Of a stretch of DNA of 64,000 nucleotides, positions 45,901 to 63,100 are shown piece after piece. The stretch covers positions 1,628,954 through 1,692,953 of the forward strand of contig NW_017803932.1 of the NCBI RefSeq assembly GCF_001625305.1, in the 5' to 3' direction. The notes beneath the pieces were generated by a model that was not told where the DNA came from, ran no database searches, and saw nothing but the letters and a program-made list of their open reading frames with translations. Within the stretch, counting starts at the first letter, position 1, and each line of letters opens with the position of its first letter. A program made the position numbers and the translations under genes. The stretch is from Branchiostoma belcheri (lineage: Eukaryota; Chordata; Leptocardii; Amphioxiformes; Branchiostomatidae).

Positions 45901-48900
45901 TGTACAGTTGCAGTAGGACCACCATGCTTTTGTTGCCTTGAATCTAAGAGCAGCCTTATTGTTCTGCATGATCCATACCATTGTTGTTCTCTCGTGACTC
46001 CTGGATGGCATCCAGCAACTCCTGTGCTTCTTGGGCCTTCCCATCATCCTCTTCCTCCTCTCCTTCATCAGCTCGTGCAGACAGACGTTTCTACATGGAC
46101 GGTACACAGATGTTTGGTGGTACTATGTAACAGTACTTCAGTTACATGGAGTAATATGTAGTCACTGTGGTATCGTGTAGGAGTTCTACATTTGTATATT
46201 GTGGTTCTACAATTTTGAATGTATTTGTGATATGTAACCTGGTGGATAAATGATAAATAGATGGAGATTACCAAAGAAAAGACAAACTAAGACCCACCAA
46301 GTTCTCCACAGCCTCATCAATGACATCCTTGACCTTGATGTGGTGCAGTTTGTAGTGCTCACACAGCTTCTTGGCGATGGTTGTCTTCCCCACAGCTGGT
46401 GGGCCCATGATGCAGCCACGCATGGGCTGGGGGGAGGGGGGCAGGTGAAGAAAAATGTTTAACTCGCTGATAGTTTATGTTGTTGTTTGTTCTCAAAGAT
46501 GATGAAAACATTGCATCAGGGACAGTGTGAACAGCTGTGGCATATCAGTCATCAGTACAGTACTCACAACCACACAAACACACCTGTCCTTGGTGCTGAA
46601 TGTCATTTGCACACAGGTAAGAAACTGTACTTGGTGCTGAGCGCCATTCAAACTGGCAAGTACACCTGTCCTTGGTGCTGAACACCATTCACATTGTTAA
46701 ACACTGGTCCCTAGTGCTCAATACCATTTACACAGGCAAGTATGCCTGTCCTTGGTGCTGAATGTCATTCAAACAGTTAAACAATATTGTTCCTGGTGCT
46801 GAATACTATTCACACACAAGTAAGTACACTTGTCCCTGGTGCTGAATACCATCCACACAAAGGTGAATACACCATGTCACTCTCTACTTCACTCACCAGG
46901 AGGCCGCGGGACTGCTTGTACTCCCTGATGACAGTGTCAATGTTCTCACACATGCCCGTCTCTGCAATCCACATGATACGCATGCTCTCCTTCACAAACA
47001 TGGCCTCCATGCGCAGATTCACCAGAAGCTGGTCAAAATCAGCTTGCTAAGAAAGCCAAAAGCAAGAAATACAACTGAATTACTGTACATGCTATTTTCC
47101 TGCATCGAAAACGATGGAAATACATTGCACTGTACATGATTTCTATGCAACGTGGGCATGTCTTTTGGGAGTTTTTTTATAATCAACATTCGATGCCAAT
47201 AAATGCAGCCGAAACATCCACTGCACAAAAAGGACATCCACAGATGCCAATAAGCAAAATGCCCATTTGGTGAGAACAGAAGGCTTTTGTGCAGAATCTG
47301 AGAAACGTTGAGAAAACTTACAGCCAGATCCTTACTCAGCAGTGCCTCCTCCTTGGTGACATGCTTCACTTTCCCATCACCCAGGTGAGTGCTGATATGC
47401 TGCACAAAGTGAGGAAAAACTCATCAAGTACAAGTAAAGTAAATGTCATACAGGCAGACCTTAATACCTCAGGTGGTGACCATCATCAAGTGACCTACTC
47501 CCGAGTTATTCTGTTGTCTGCATCACATATTGTCATGATGGCACATCTAGCTGGTACCATAGGTATCACAGATCTTCTGCACCAGTATAAGGATAATAGT
47601 AATTCCTATGAAAGGGCACTTATGATAGCTGCAGTACCAATTTTAAAAGATAGAAAAGTGTTGAACAATGGACACTAAATTTCTTCGGCCCTTACTTGGC
47701 CAAAAATCATCTAACTTTTGATATGACATAGACTCCAAACATCAGCAGATCTCTTGCTATTGGTTTTTCTACCTTTTTGTATAATATATGATATCAATAA
47801 ATGAGGCACAAGATCTGTCATACACAAATGGCAATTGCTCCCTGTCAACAACAAAAATCTTCCACCAAATTGTGCAGATGTCCTTAAACCACACACTCAT
47901 GCAGGTGTACCACACACTTTCAGGAAGTCATAGTCTTCCTTGGAGAGTTTCTTGACCTTCCCGTTGCCCAGGTTTGAGGCGATGGCCTGTGGAAACACAA
48001 AGTCAGTGAATGTCATGTAACCATAACTTCTGGTTGTACATGGCAACTTGCTTTGTTCACATCTCATGTTTAGAGCAGCTCAAACAGCTGTTTGTTAATT
48101 GGAAACAGCTAAAAGAATATGATGTAATTTTTAAAGAAAGTTGAGACAGGTATTTCTTTTTATATAGAAATTGTTTTCTTTTTCAAGGAGAAGTGAATCC
48201 AGAAAGACCCTTATTGACAAGTTTCACATTTTATGTTCTAGCTGCAACATTGTTCTAGCTGCTCAGAGAAAACAAAGCAAGCTCCAACACCAAGACCAGC
48301 CTGAAGTTAGCACTCTGTCACCCCAGCTAGGTAGAAAAGGAAGGAAGGAAGAATGGTTAATGTGTTAACAGAGACACTTCTTGTTATAAGGTTAAGTAGA
48401 AAAGCAGCAGTAGATCAGCCAGAGTACAGCAACCTGAAATCCAGAAGAGCAGGAAAGCAGGCATATTGTTACTGTTAGCTGTTGGAGAGAAGAGCACCTG
48501 AAATGAATGGTCAGTTGTTTCCTGTTGGGTTATTGAAGAAAGGACTTGAACTGTGAAATTACTAAATTGTTACCATAAAGTAGACCAGCAAGATTAAAGG
48601 ATTTTACAGCTAAATTGAGGCTACCTTTCAAGACTCAATCAAGGTTTGAGATTTGAGTTGAAGTGAGCAACAATTTTCACTTGACGTAAGCAAATATTAT
48701 AATCTGGTGCCCTGAGTAGTTACTTTCAACATGTGCACTAAAAGTTACACCTGACTTCAAATAGGTTTCTGATATATTAGGCTTTGTTAAAACCACAAGT
48801 TTTATGCTAAGAAATATAGCACAACTGCACAAAAGAGGCCAAGAAAAGGGTTACCAGAAGAACTGAAGGTTTTGATAGATGTAAACTTACCCGGACAATC

Positions 48901-51759
48901 TCTTCCAGGGTGTTCTGTGAGTCATCCACAGCTACAATGTAGCGGGTCTTGGGGCGCTGGTCACAGATGTTCTGGAGAACCCTGTGTGGTAGCAACCAAA
49001 CATATACAAAGGAATAAGCAAATATTAAGGTGGGCATGTTGTCAGTAAACTTTTAGGCCCTATTTCAGGTGTTTAGTAACTCTAGAGAATGGTAAGGATC
49101 ATCCTTTATGTGCAATTATGAATTAACATAATACAAGAAAACACATACCCAGCCAGGTCTTTTATGTGAATGGTAGGCACGATGTTGGTACCAGTTCCAA
49201 ACACCTGTAGTGCTGGGGACTTGCCCTCCCATGCAGCCTGGATGTGGCAAAGTTATATTTAGAGTTAAAGCAAAATAAGTGATAGCAGATAATTGGTATC
49301 TAATTGTGTCAGTACAATCAAGCTAGCAAAATACTGCAAAATATGGCAAAATACACATCATATAGGCATATTTGATCATTATGACAATAAGTTAATAAGA
49401 TGTTCATTTCCCCTGAGGATAAACTATTTGTGAATGGCCAGTGGCTGGGGCAATGGGACTGGTTAGCTATCACTAAAAGTTTGAAACTCACCTTGAAGAG
49501 GAAGTGGAAGATACTCTCCCCCATCCCAAATGCCAGTCCTGCTGCCACAACGTATGTCACAAACTTTCCCTTGTTCTGTAACAACCGTGAAACAGGGACC
49601 ATGGTAAGAACATTGTGGAATATGTCATATTTCATAAGTGATAAAGCTGACTTGATTTGGTATCATCAGATCATTAGGTAAACTTAAGATTAGGTAAACC
49701 ATGCTATCATGCCATGATGGACCATTGTAAAATAGGTGAAAACTTGACTTTGAGGTATTTTAGAATTGAAATCCTCCCTTACTGTTTTGCCATTTTTGAT
49801 GACCAGTTTCTCAGCACTGATGTGGTTCTTGAAGTTAGGATGAGGCTTCCTCCTCCTGTAGTCATCTTCTGTGAACGGAATCTCAGGATCATCCTGAGAG
49901 AAAACATAGAAGCCATTAGCTGACTACGACAAGTCTTACCTTTGCCTGCTAGGTTTAATTTTCCTAGAGTTAACAGTCAAATCTCAAATACAACACTGCA
50001 AGTTTCTATCATTGGAAAACAAATCAGACAGCAGATATCTGTACAGAATAAGGCTTCATCTTAAGTTCTTCTTATAATGTTTAGTTCCCCATACACAAGT
50101 CATATTACAAGATACCTGCATTCTCCATTCCTTGATATGCAAAGATGATACAAAGTAAAAAGAAGACAGTTGTAAGAGTCAGCATGCATAGGTGACTAAG
50201 TCTTTGTGTGAAACAATAAGAAAGTATACCCACTCACTAAGCTTAGCCTTCAATGATGCATACATGGTAACACACATTTAAAAACAAATGTTGCTGATCA
50301 AAGATGCTGCTTTATGGAATAAATGTCGGTGAGACTTACAGGATCCAAAGGTTTACTCTTGGCCCACGTCATGACAGAGGACAGCAAGATGAACATCTTC
50401 GGATTGTCAAAATGTTCCAGCTCAGCATGGAGAGCTACAGGAAATTTGTGTAATTTTAGTACATGCAGAGACTGTTATGGGACACATATCGACATAAGCC
50501 CAAAGACAACTATTTCCAGCAATCCACTCCTCTTCAGTCCCTCCCCTGCCTACCTGAGCAGGCCCATGTGGCCTCATCAATCTGGTCTGGATCCTCTGTG
50601 ATGTCATAGATGATGATGTCACATTCCATCAGGTGGTCGGCCAGCTCTTCCTTGGCTGCATACTAGAACAAGCGACAAGAACAGAATATAAATTTATGGA
50701 CAGATATCTAATACAGTATAGGATTTTCTGATAGCATCATCACTTTTGCTATCAATACCCCAAGCCAATTGCTACTGAACCATGGTTACTGAATGCTGTT
50801 TGTGTCTGAATACAAAATGTAAATCGTATGTTTCACACGAACCAGCATCAAAAAAGCTCGGACTCTCATTTTGTGGTTGAATATGAGCAGCTAAGTCATA
50901 GATGGAAAATGATTTTATTAATTACTCTATTAGCCAACTTTTCTCAGCAACCAAATGGTAAAGAGTTGTACTTTAGCTAAGCTCTGAAGTATTCCTGAGC
51001 AGATATCTGTATGATCCTTACCTGTACGACTTCTTTCACCCAGTCTGGCTTTGCATTTGCAGGGTTCTGTAACGTCCCGATGATTGTGTACGTGCCCTCC
51101 TTGCTGGGAGGGATGTAGTCACTGCCCCTGTCCTCCTCACCTTCACTTCCCTCCTCAGCTTCCTCGAGTGATGATCCAACCACACAGTCGGACAGAAACT
51201 GAAACAGTAAGAACAACATAAATAATTTTTCAGCTAAAGGCATAACAAGTCGTTATTTAATTTAGTCTTCTTTCTTCCTCACTCTTAACATTATCCAGAG
51301 AAATTGAAGAGTGATCTAATGTATTTATGTCGAATTTAAGGTACCTGTTTGAAATGGATCAATATGGAACGTTATATTTTCTGCTTTTACTATGAGATTG
51401 TTCATGCCCATTTCCGAAACGAAAATTATTATACTGACATGCTGACAACCTGCATCCGTTCCCTATGATATCAAAGTAGTACAAAGCGTGCGTAGTAAGC
51501 GCACCTTCCGGTTATGTATTTGCCAAAATAGTGACTGGTGAAACCCCCCACCCCACCACACAGAACACACACACAAACATTATATACGCTCGTTTGACGT
51601 AATCATCAAAGGTATTTTCGACAATACAGTGTGTTCACATTGTCACTTACACCTACATTTAGATAACCCTACCTTTGAAAGGTTCTTCCCAGAGTATGCA
51701 TCGACATGATTGACGAAAATCCGCTTGGTTTGAGGTTTGTCATCGATTGCGTCCGCCAT
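42689..51759 (-). CDS. AK7: Adenylate kinase 7
   Basis: Twenty exons (5' to 3'): 51673-51759, 51022-51198, 50554-50662, 50340-50434, 49783-49893, 49492-49575, 49149-49237, 48891-48981, 47918-47986, 47322-47399, 46897-47046, 46298-46426, 45979-46090, 45664-45792, 44750-44818, 44237-44434, 43935-44015, 43559-43698, 43070-43228, 42689-42727. Total 731 residues; human AK7 is 723. The N-terminal half is an NAD-epimerase-like fold ([34 protein letters not shown]). The kinase domain has a Walker A (GPPAVGKTT, ~388-396) and the NMP-site motif [19 protein letters not shown] charged helical segment (~620-690) leads to the Dpy-30-like end ([18 protein letters not shown]). Known role: adenine-nucleotide balance in motile cilia and flagella. 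Exons 47918-47986 and 47322-47399 look like tandem duplicates. Confidence 0.94.
43236..43400. repeat. ~21-bp minisatellite in AK7 intron
   Basis: About seven imperfect units of GGTGGATAGAACCAGTCAGA immediately upstream (minus-strand sense) of exon 43070-43228. Confidence 0.8.
44983..45013. mobile_element. Fragment related to the 31491-31904 MITE
   Basis: GAGGATGTCACCCATATAAT followed by TGAATCAGTCCGGCCT aligns with the right end of the MITE at 31870-31904. Only one arm is recognisable, in an AK7 intron. Confidence 0.5.
45270..45600. repeat. 43-bp minisatellite in AK7 intron
   Basis: About seven units of 43 bp containing CCTGTCCCTGGTGCTGAA and CACCATCCATACACAGG. The first units are almost identical, later ones degenerate. 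The same unit recurs at 46570-46866. Confidence 0.85.
46570..46866. repeat. Second array of the same 43-bp unit, different AK7 intron
   Basis: Seven degenerate units sharing CCTGTCCTTGGTGCTGAA and CATTCACAC with the array at 45270-45600, in the intron between exons 46298-46426 and 46897-47046. Confidence 0.8.
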
Positions 51760-51764
51760 CTTGC
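51749..51764 (-). promoter_or_regulatory. YY1-like element over the AK7 start codon
   Basis: The minus strand reads AAGATGGCGGAC across the initiator ATG, matching the YY1 core (AAGATGGCGGC). In animals such sites often sit just downstream of TATA-less starts. Activity is inferred. Confidence 0.4.
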
Positions 51765-52622
51765 CTTGTTGATCTGTGTCTGTGGCCCTTGTTGCTTGGC
51801 AACATCGATCCCAGGGCAGTGTTCGACACAGGGGCCAGTGAACGAGAACATCCTAGCTCCAAGCAGATGTTGAGAGGGAAGGTCGTTGGGTTTTCTGTAC
51901 AGTTGTACCGTTTCTCGGATTTCAATACATTGATTGATCCCAAATCAACAAAACTAGTTCTTCCGGGATTCCACTTTGATATCTTTTTTTTCAAAAACAC
52001 ACGTAACACAAAACTTTATCTAATACCTACCTAATACCTATCTAATAGCTGGAGTACAAAAGAAATCTGATAGGCGTTTAGACTTTGAGCATAATTTCCT
52101 CCGAGTCCATCAGCTCCCGACTGACAGTGAGAGATTTTGTAACATAGACCACGGTACCTATGATCACCAATGCATATTCTATTGCGCAATCAGACCCCGC
52201 CCTTCATGGTCTTCACTTGGCACAGCTCTTTGAACCCTCTTGCTGCTAGCAAGACCTTCTGTATGAGAATGTCATAAAATACGCATAAAACACTAAGACT
52301 GAACCGGATCTTACATCTGCTTGAAGATTTCAATATCTCTTTCTGCTTCCTGTGCCCTTCCCCTGTTTATTTCAGTGGCATGACCTAGCAGAATAAATTA
52401 TGTTGATATAACATGTGATGCCACGTCGAAGGAGTGACGTCATATATGAGCAATACTCGTACCCCCCCTATAGGCCCCAATTGCAATCTGTATGAGGGAG
52501 TAGCAGCCATATTGAAAAGCGTTTCCGTTTGATTCCTCTTTCTGTTAGCTGCGTACAGGTGGATTTCTTCCTCCAAAGGACCCCAAATCAGATAATTTCT
52601 TCATCGTAGGATCCTCCTGGCA
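51760..52622. promoter_or_regulatory. Shared divergent promoter region AK7 / RAB1A
   Basis: About 860 bp separates the AK7 start (minus) from the RAB1A start (plus). No TATA box was seen at the expected places. The RAB1A 5' UTR probably occupies 52500-52622. A bidirectional promoter is possible but not shown. Confidence 0.4.
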
Positions 52623-57017
<4,395 letters not shown>

Positions 57018-57100
57018 AGATCCAACAGGTCACACCCTTCTCTGTACCCCAGGTGGGGTAACTTTTGATTCTTGACTTGGACTTGCAATCACCAAGACTG

Positions 57101-57106
57101 AATAAA
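57101..57106 (+). terminator. Polyadenylation signal AATAAA, RAB1A (proximal)
   Basis: AATAAA 84 bp after the RAB1A stop. A second AATAAA at 59020-59025 could give a ~2-kb long 3' UTR. Confidence 0.5.
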
Positions 57107-60100
57107 AACCAAGCTACCCTACAGTGGAATGACTGGCCATTCCAGTTTCCATACAAAATTATACCAGTTACGACAAAAATAATTAGTCATTCACCAAAGT
57201 GATGAGTTTTGATTCTGTATTTTTTTCCTTTTATTTTTGCCATGCATTTTTGGGTGGGTGGGGGTTTGTGGTTTTTGAACAAAATGATCATGTACATTGC
57301 AAAAACCACTTATGTACAGTCAACATCAGATGTGTAGAAATTTTGCAGTGGAAAGGTCTTTCCCAAGAAAAAATACATGTAGCAGAGAATGTTGGGCATG
57401 CAGCATAAATTATATGGATACATGAAGAAAGATATTAGCGATATCGATGTGTAATGTTAAGCAGTTCATTGTATGAATCATCATTAGTACAGTAATGAAA
57501 CCATGTTATGTTCTTTTTACTAATGTGTAGATTGCACTGAGATAGTAGTTGGTGTAGAACATTGCCAGACACTGTCATGATCACATCTCTCATAGGGAGG
57601 AGGTGCAGGGTCTGTGTGGTGTGGGCAAAATTGCGATCATGGGGGTGGGGGCCTTGTTCTAGTGAAAAGGGAAAATTGTCAGCGTTGACTTGCTTGATTT
57701 TATTATGCACATATAACCAGGTATTGTTGGTGAGCTATAGATCTTACTTCAAGGTCTGTTCACACTTCTAAGCAAATACCAGCACATACTTCATCACATT
57801 TTCTACTGCATGTCCTCCCTATGAAGGATTGCCCACACAATAGGTGTTCCCAATTGTGATGTAGCTCACTTGTTACCTTCAATCCTAGTTAAGCACACTG
57901 TTGTTCAACCTCATTTGTGATATGATTTTTCCTTTTTGTCAAGATCCGTTCAGTCATTGCTTGCTAGACAGTACATGTACATCAGTCCTTTATTTCCTCT
58001 TGATGGTTTGTGCCTTAGGTATGTGTAGTGTGCTGGTCTCTGTGTGACTTCTGCAAGGTCTGCACCAAGCTCTGCTTTGTCGTCATGTACAGTAGAATCT
58101 GTGTAAGAAAGATGAAAGAGCATGACTATGTTCTGGTTCCTCTGGAAATTTAAAGTAGTAAAAGGCCCTTTTATATATCACAGTTACAGGTGCTCAATTG
58201 CACAAATAAATTATGTTGTTACATGCACAAAGGGCAGCGTACAAGAGGCCAGCAAGATTGCAACTTAGATAACTTACCAGGAAGTCTACTTATCTTGCTG
58301 TATATTTGGAATGTCAGGACTACCCCTCCCAACACATCTTGTGCTTGCTGGTAGTCATGAGATATAAACTCAGCACTTCAGCTGTTAAGTTTTGGTTGGG
58401 TAAGCCTGCCATGTTAGTAGTGCAGTTGTCACTGATGTATCAGATTATATTGTGTTTTATCAGGATTAATGACATGTTTCAGTCATGTGGATAGCACAGT
58501 AGGAATGAGAAAGTACTTGTATGGAACATAGCTTGTAAGACAACATTTCTTAATGCATAGTGACCGAGATCTGATGCCAATCTTTGCCTGAGCACATTGT
58601 TTTTTTGACTGTACAAAACGATGCTACCAGACATAATTTTTGTTCCACACCGAGGTAAAATATGGTTGGGCTGGTAAGACATCACTACTCCTTACCACAC
58701 CCCTCGTCATCTTGGTTGGAGCCCCACTCACCTTATATGGAATTTGGTTTTAGGTACTATTTTCTTTGAATAGGGGTGGTGGAAGGACTGCAGACCACCT
58801 GATAGGTTAAGCCATGCCTCTTACAACCCTATAACAACACATGTTGACAGAGAAGTGTTATAAATATTTGGTTCTGTTTATAAGACTCTGACAAGCAATG
58901 ACTGAAACCTAGTGAGTGTAAATCAATGTAATTACTATAATATGTGAGGACCATTTTTGCTTGTATTTGCTTTACTACTCTATTAACTGGTAGTTTTTGC
59001 TGTATCTGTTTATTATGACAATAAAGATTATGCTTAAATACCTGATACTGTCCCAATGAGTCTCTGAAAGTTAGTTATGCAGGATTTCAGATAAGTAGAG
59101 GCTGAAATGACATTATTTGGTTAAAGGGGCCATCATATAAGCCTCTGGCTCACTATTAGACCAATCAGTAACAAGAAGGCAATCAAATGTGTCAGACGTC
59201 ATTGTGTATATATACAATCTGATGGATAAATGATAATTGAGATTATCTATTTTAGTGTAATGCATGGGGGATGAAAGTAAGTTTTCTGGGAACCCCTGTT
59301 CCAAAACAAGAAAACGCCGATGACTGGACAGCTCTATACCACAGATGGTGACGTCATCGACGCTGTTAGCACCTACGTACTTACGCGGGATCCATGCCCT
59401 TCAGAACAGGTGGGAGACTCATCAAAGGGAAGCAGTGTTCGAAAGCATAACAAGGTACTACACCCCCGTTAGATAAAAACACGACGTCGACCCTGCTTCG
59501 TTTCAGGTCAATCCCAGCTAATAAACACGTGTCTCTAGTATGGCACTACTGATACTTTACCAAGGATCTTAAATAGACTTTACAAAGAAAGTGTTCTTTT
59601 CTTGATCCCCACGACTTACGACTACATGTACTTCAAATCATCGACTAGGCGTAACGTCTGATTTCAGGACAAAATATACCCTCCCCCGGCCAATAAGATC
59701 ACGTGTGGAGTACATTTCTTTGGTTTTCCCTCGTAGTAATCACCTTACCCGTATATATGTGAAAATCAGTCGCTTCCGAATATCCTTTAGTTGCACTTTA
59801 ATTTATGATTTAGAATCTGTAAGTAGTTTGTAGTATTCTTGGGGATCATGTCTTTTGTGTAAGCCACGTACGTCCAATCCTCTACTATTGTTAAAGCGAC
59901 CGCTATCGTCGTGCCGGTCATTCTGTCACATTCAATAACGCATTTCAAACAGTAGACAGTCGTCCGAATTCGTAGCCAGGTGAAACCTATTTAACTGTCT
60001 GGGACTCCCACCTGTTTCATTTTGACTCATTGTATCATCCCACAGTGCCCCGCGTAAATAGCACCTGGGTAGAGTGGGTTGCTGCTGCGTGTGAGAACAT

Positions 60101-60193
60101 CGCACGAGAGCTCTCGCCCACAACCCCTCTTTAATACTCCCTCTCAAGCCTATTTTCTTTGTATAACCGGCCTGCTAGGAAGAGACTTCGACC
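57107..60193. other. RAB1A 3' flank and intergenic, no gene seen
   Basis: Likely includes a long RAB1A 3' UTR to about 59,040. No exon-like frame in 59,040-60,193, which holds the promoter of the CUB gene; no TATA box was recognised. Confidence 0.5.
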
Positions 60194-63100
60194 ATGGGGC
60201 CTTCCTTCGCGTGTCAAGTCCTGCTAGGTTTGCTGTTCTGGTCGCATTTGTCAGTTTTTGCCACCCGCCAAAATTCAAAGGTAAGGCGCCATTTGTCAAT
60301 CACATGTCAGGACAAATTCCAACTTGTTCGCATGGCGAAACCCCTGTATATGCATGCGTTTACGTTCTTACTAATATGTCAGTCCAACAGGCGATTAGTA
60401 AGTAGACTATACAAATAGTAGAAGACTTTTCAAACCAGACGATGTGAAGTCCGACATATGTGCAGATGCTCAACAGTTGTACGTCAGTTATGTCGCAGCG
60501 GTCCTTCGGATCAGCAGATTAAAACGTTGAGTGACGTTTGATCCTACGAAACTTTATATACAAAATTAAATGCATACCGTCTTAATGAAAACCATTTCTT
60601 CTTTCGACAGGTCAACGATCGTCGTTTGCAAGACACACCAGCATCACAAGACGGCAACTATTCCACAGGTTAGATTCCAACCCATTCAGTGTTCTCACCT
60701 CAACCTGGTACTTAAAACACAACCCTGTGCAGTTCCTGAGCTTTTAATTATTGTAAAGACTACAAAGGTACCACTTGCCAGTTTGCTTATGACATTGTAG
60801 TCGATATCAATTAGGGTAATAAAATTGCCACCACATTTACCTCTTCTTAACCTTAGCTCGTGTGGAGAATCTTGCTTTTATTTCATCCATTGTGATTGGA
60901 AACTTCACAGGCCTTTACATTTTGTGTAATTCACAATGATATAAAGAAAATAGTTAGCTTTTTTATGCCTTTCTACGTGCTATAGCTTATGTCATTGCAT
61001 TTGATGGTTCACTCCACATAAACATCTTTCTGCAGGTCAAAGCCAGCCAATTGCTTAATACTCAACAGGAGTAAGTCGTGTGAAATAAACTGGTTCACAG
61101 TTTGAACTGTGCATGTGAGGTCGAAGGTGAAGGGCTAGTGTTTTGTCTATGGCCCATATTCCCACTAGGATAAAAATTGTCCGGATCAAGCTGAATTGAC
61201 TCTATTTGATCCTGCTTCAATCTGGCTCGAATTCTAAGTCCCATGGGCCTTCAACTTTGACATACTAGTATTACCCACTGTACATCACAGCACACATACA
61301 CAAACCATGATTGATGTTCATCATGACTCCAGACTCGATTTAAGCTCTGTTTATTATTAAATAATACAGTGGTTTGTTCGTACAGATGTTCGTACATGTA
61401 CATGAAAGTTAGAAGCAAAGTTTCTCTCCTCATGCAGATCTGCAAAAGCGACTGAGACGTGGCATCTTTTTTCAAAACTTGTGGAGAGAGTTGTTAGGAA
61501 GGAGAAACAGCACAGCGTCGGACAAGGGTTCTCCTCAGGACAGCTTCTCAGATGTAATATACATTTCTTCTTAGAAATTCTTACATTTGCCTTTGTACAT
61601 AGTAGTACTCTCTTCCACTGCTCTTTTTTCCTTTAACAAATTTTCTGCATTGACAGGATGCTGACTGGTCCAATTATTTCTGGGATGTACCAACCTTACA
61701 GCCACCTGTTATAGACCAGAGTGACGAGAGCTTTCGGGGGGATGTTGCCGCCATTAAAGATGATGGACCTCAGTCTATGGGCATAGGACCTACGGAAGAT
61801 GCAAACAGTACAGGTGCCATTGGTCAGGCAGGTTCGGACAGAAATGCTCAGTCAGGCAATTCTGTGCTTGATGTGTCAAATCTTAAGACGCAGGTAAAAG
61901 AGGTTTTCCAGCTGCCTCTAGATTTTCCAGTGGAGATCAGTCTCACACCCACAAATCAGCACAGACGTCGGGAAATTACCTACAGTCTAACAGAACCATT
62001 TGGGACATTCAGTTCACCTGGATACCCGCACCCTTACACCTCGGGCACCAACTACACATGGAACATCAATGTCACCAAGGGCAAGGATATCAAGCTGTGG
62101 TTCTCTGACTTTTCAGTCGGGAGAAGGGGTGAAAAGGGTTGCCTGGGATCCTCTCGGGACTATGTGGTGGTGACCGCAAACTCCGTGGCTAATGAGAGGT
62201 GGGTGCTGTGTGGCAGAGATTCCAGGCTCATCACCACCAGAGGCTACACAGCCGTGGTCCAACTGGTGTCCAGTCTCCACCAGGACAGGTTTAACAACAC
62301 TGGATTTTTCGCAGCATATGTAGAGTTACCAATTCCATCCTCATCAAACATACCGGAACATACCAGGAAAGAGGCCATTTCAGAGCAAGAACAGATGACA
62401 AGTACATCTCGAATGATCACATTCATGACATTAGAATCTCCTGTAACCGATGGATTCCAGGGAGAAGTGAAACTATTGGATACTAATGATGGTATAGAGG
62501 TGACCCCCAGTCCATTTATAAATAGTTCATCCACAACTCCTACTACAGACCTTAACCAGAGAGGTTCATCTACAGTACCTACAAGTCTGACTGTGCCATC
62601 AGATGCTCCTACAGGTGCAGAAGATGCCACAGGTGCAGATGCCCCTACAAACAAAGAGGCTCCTAACAGTGAAGATGATGCTGCAATTGAAGATGATGCT
62701 ACAGGTGAAGTTACTCCTACAGATGCTCCTATAGACGATGCTCCTCCTACAGATGAAGATGCTCCCGTAGAGAAAGTTACTCCTGTACACGAAGATGCAA
62801 CAAGTGAAGATGATGCTACAGGCACAGAGGATGCAACAGGTGCAGATGATGCTGCAGGTGCAGATGATACCTCAGGGGAAGTTGCTCCTCCTGGCAAGGA
62901 TGCTGCTACAGACACCGATGGTTCCTCAGGAAAAGATGCTTCTACAGTCCCAGTTACGGCTGCAGGCCTAAACCAGAGTGTTTCATCAGACACTACAGGT
63001 CCAATCATAAATACTAAAGACCTCACTCAGAATGGTTCATTAGATGCTGCTACAGGCCCAGGTCTGAATATTTCCTCAAATGCTACAGGCCCAAGCCTAA

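Noticed and set aside
61036..61070. Candidate exon VKASQLLNTQQ in the CUB gene
   Set aside because: Good acceptor and donor, but its phase does not connect with both neighbours in the CUB frame.
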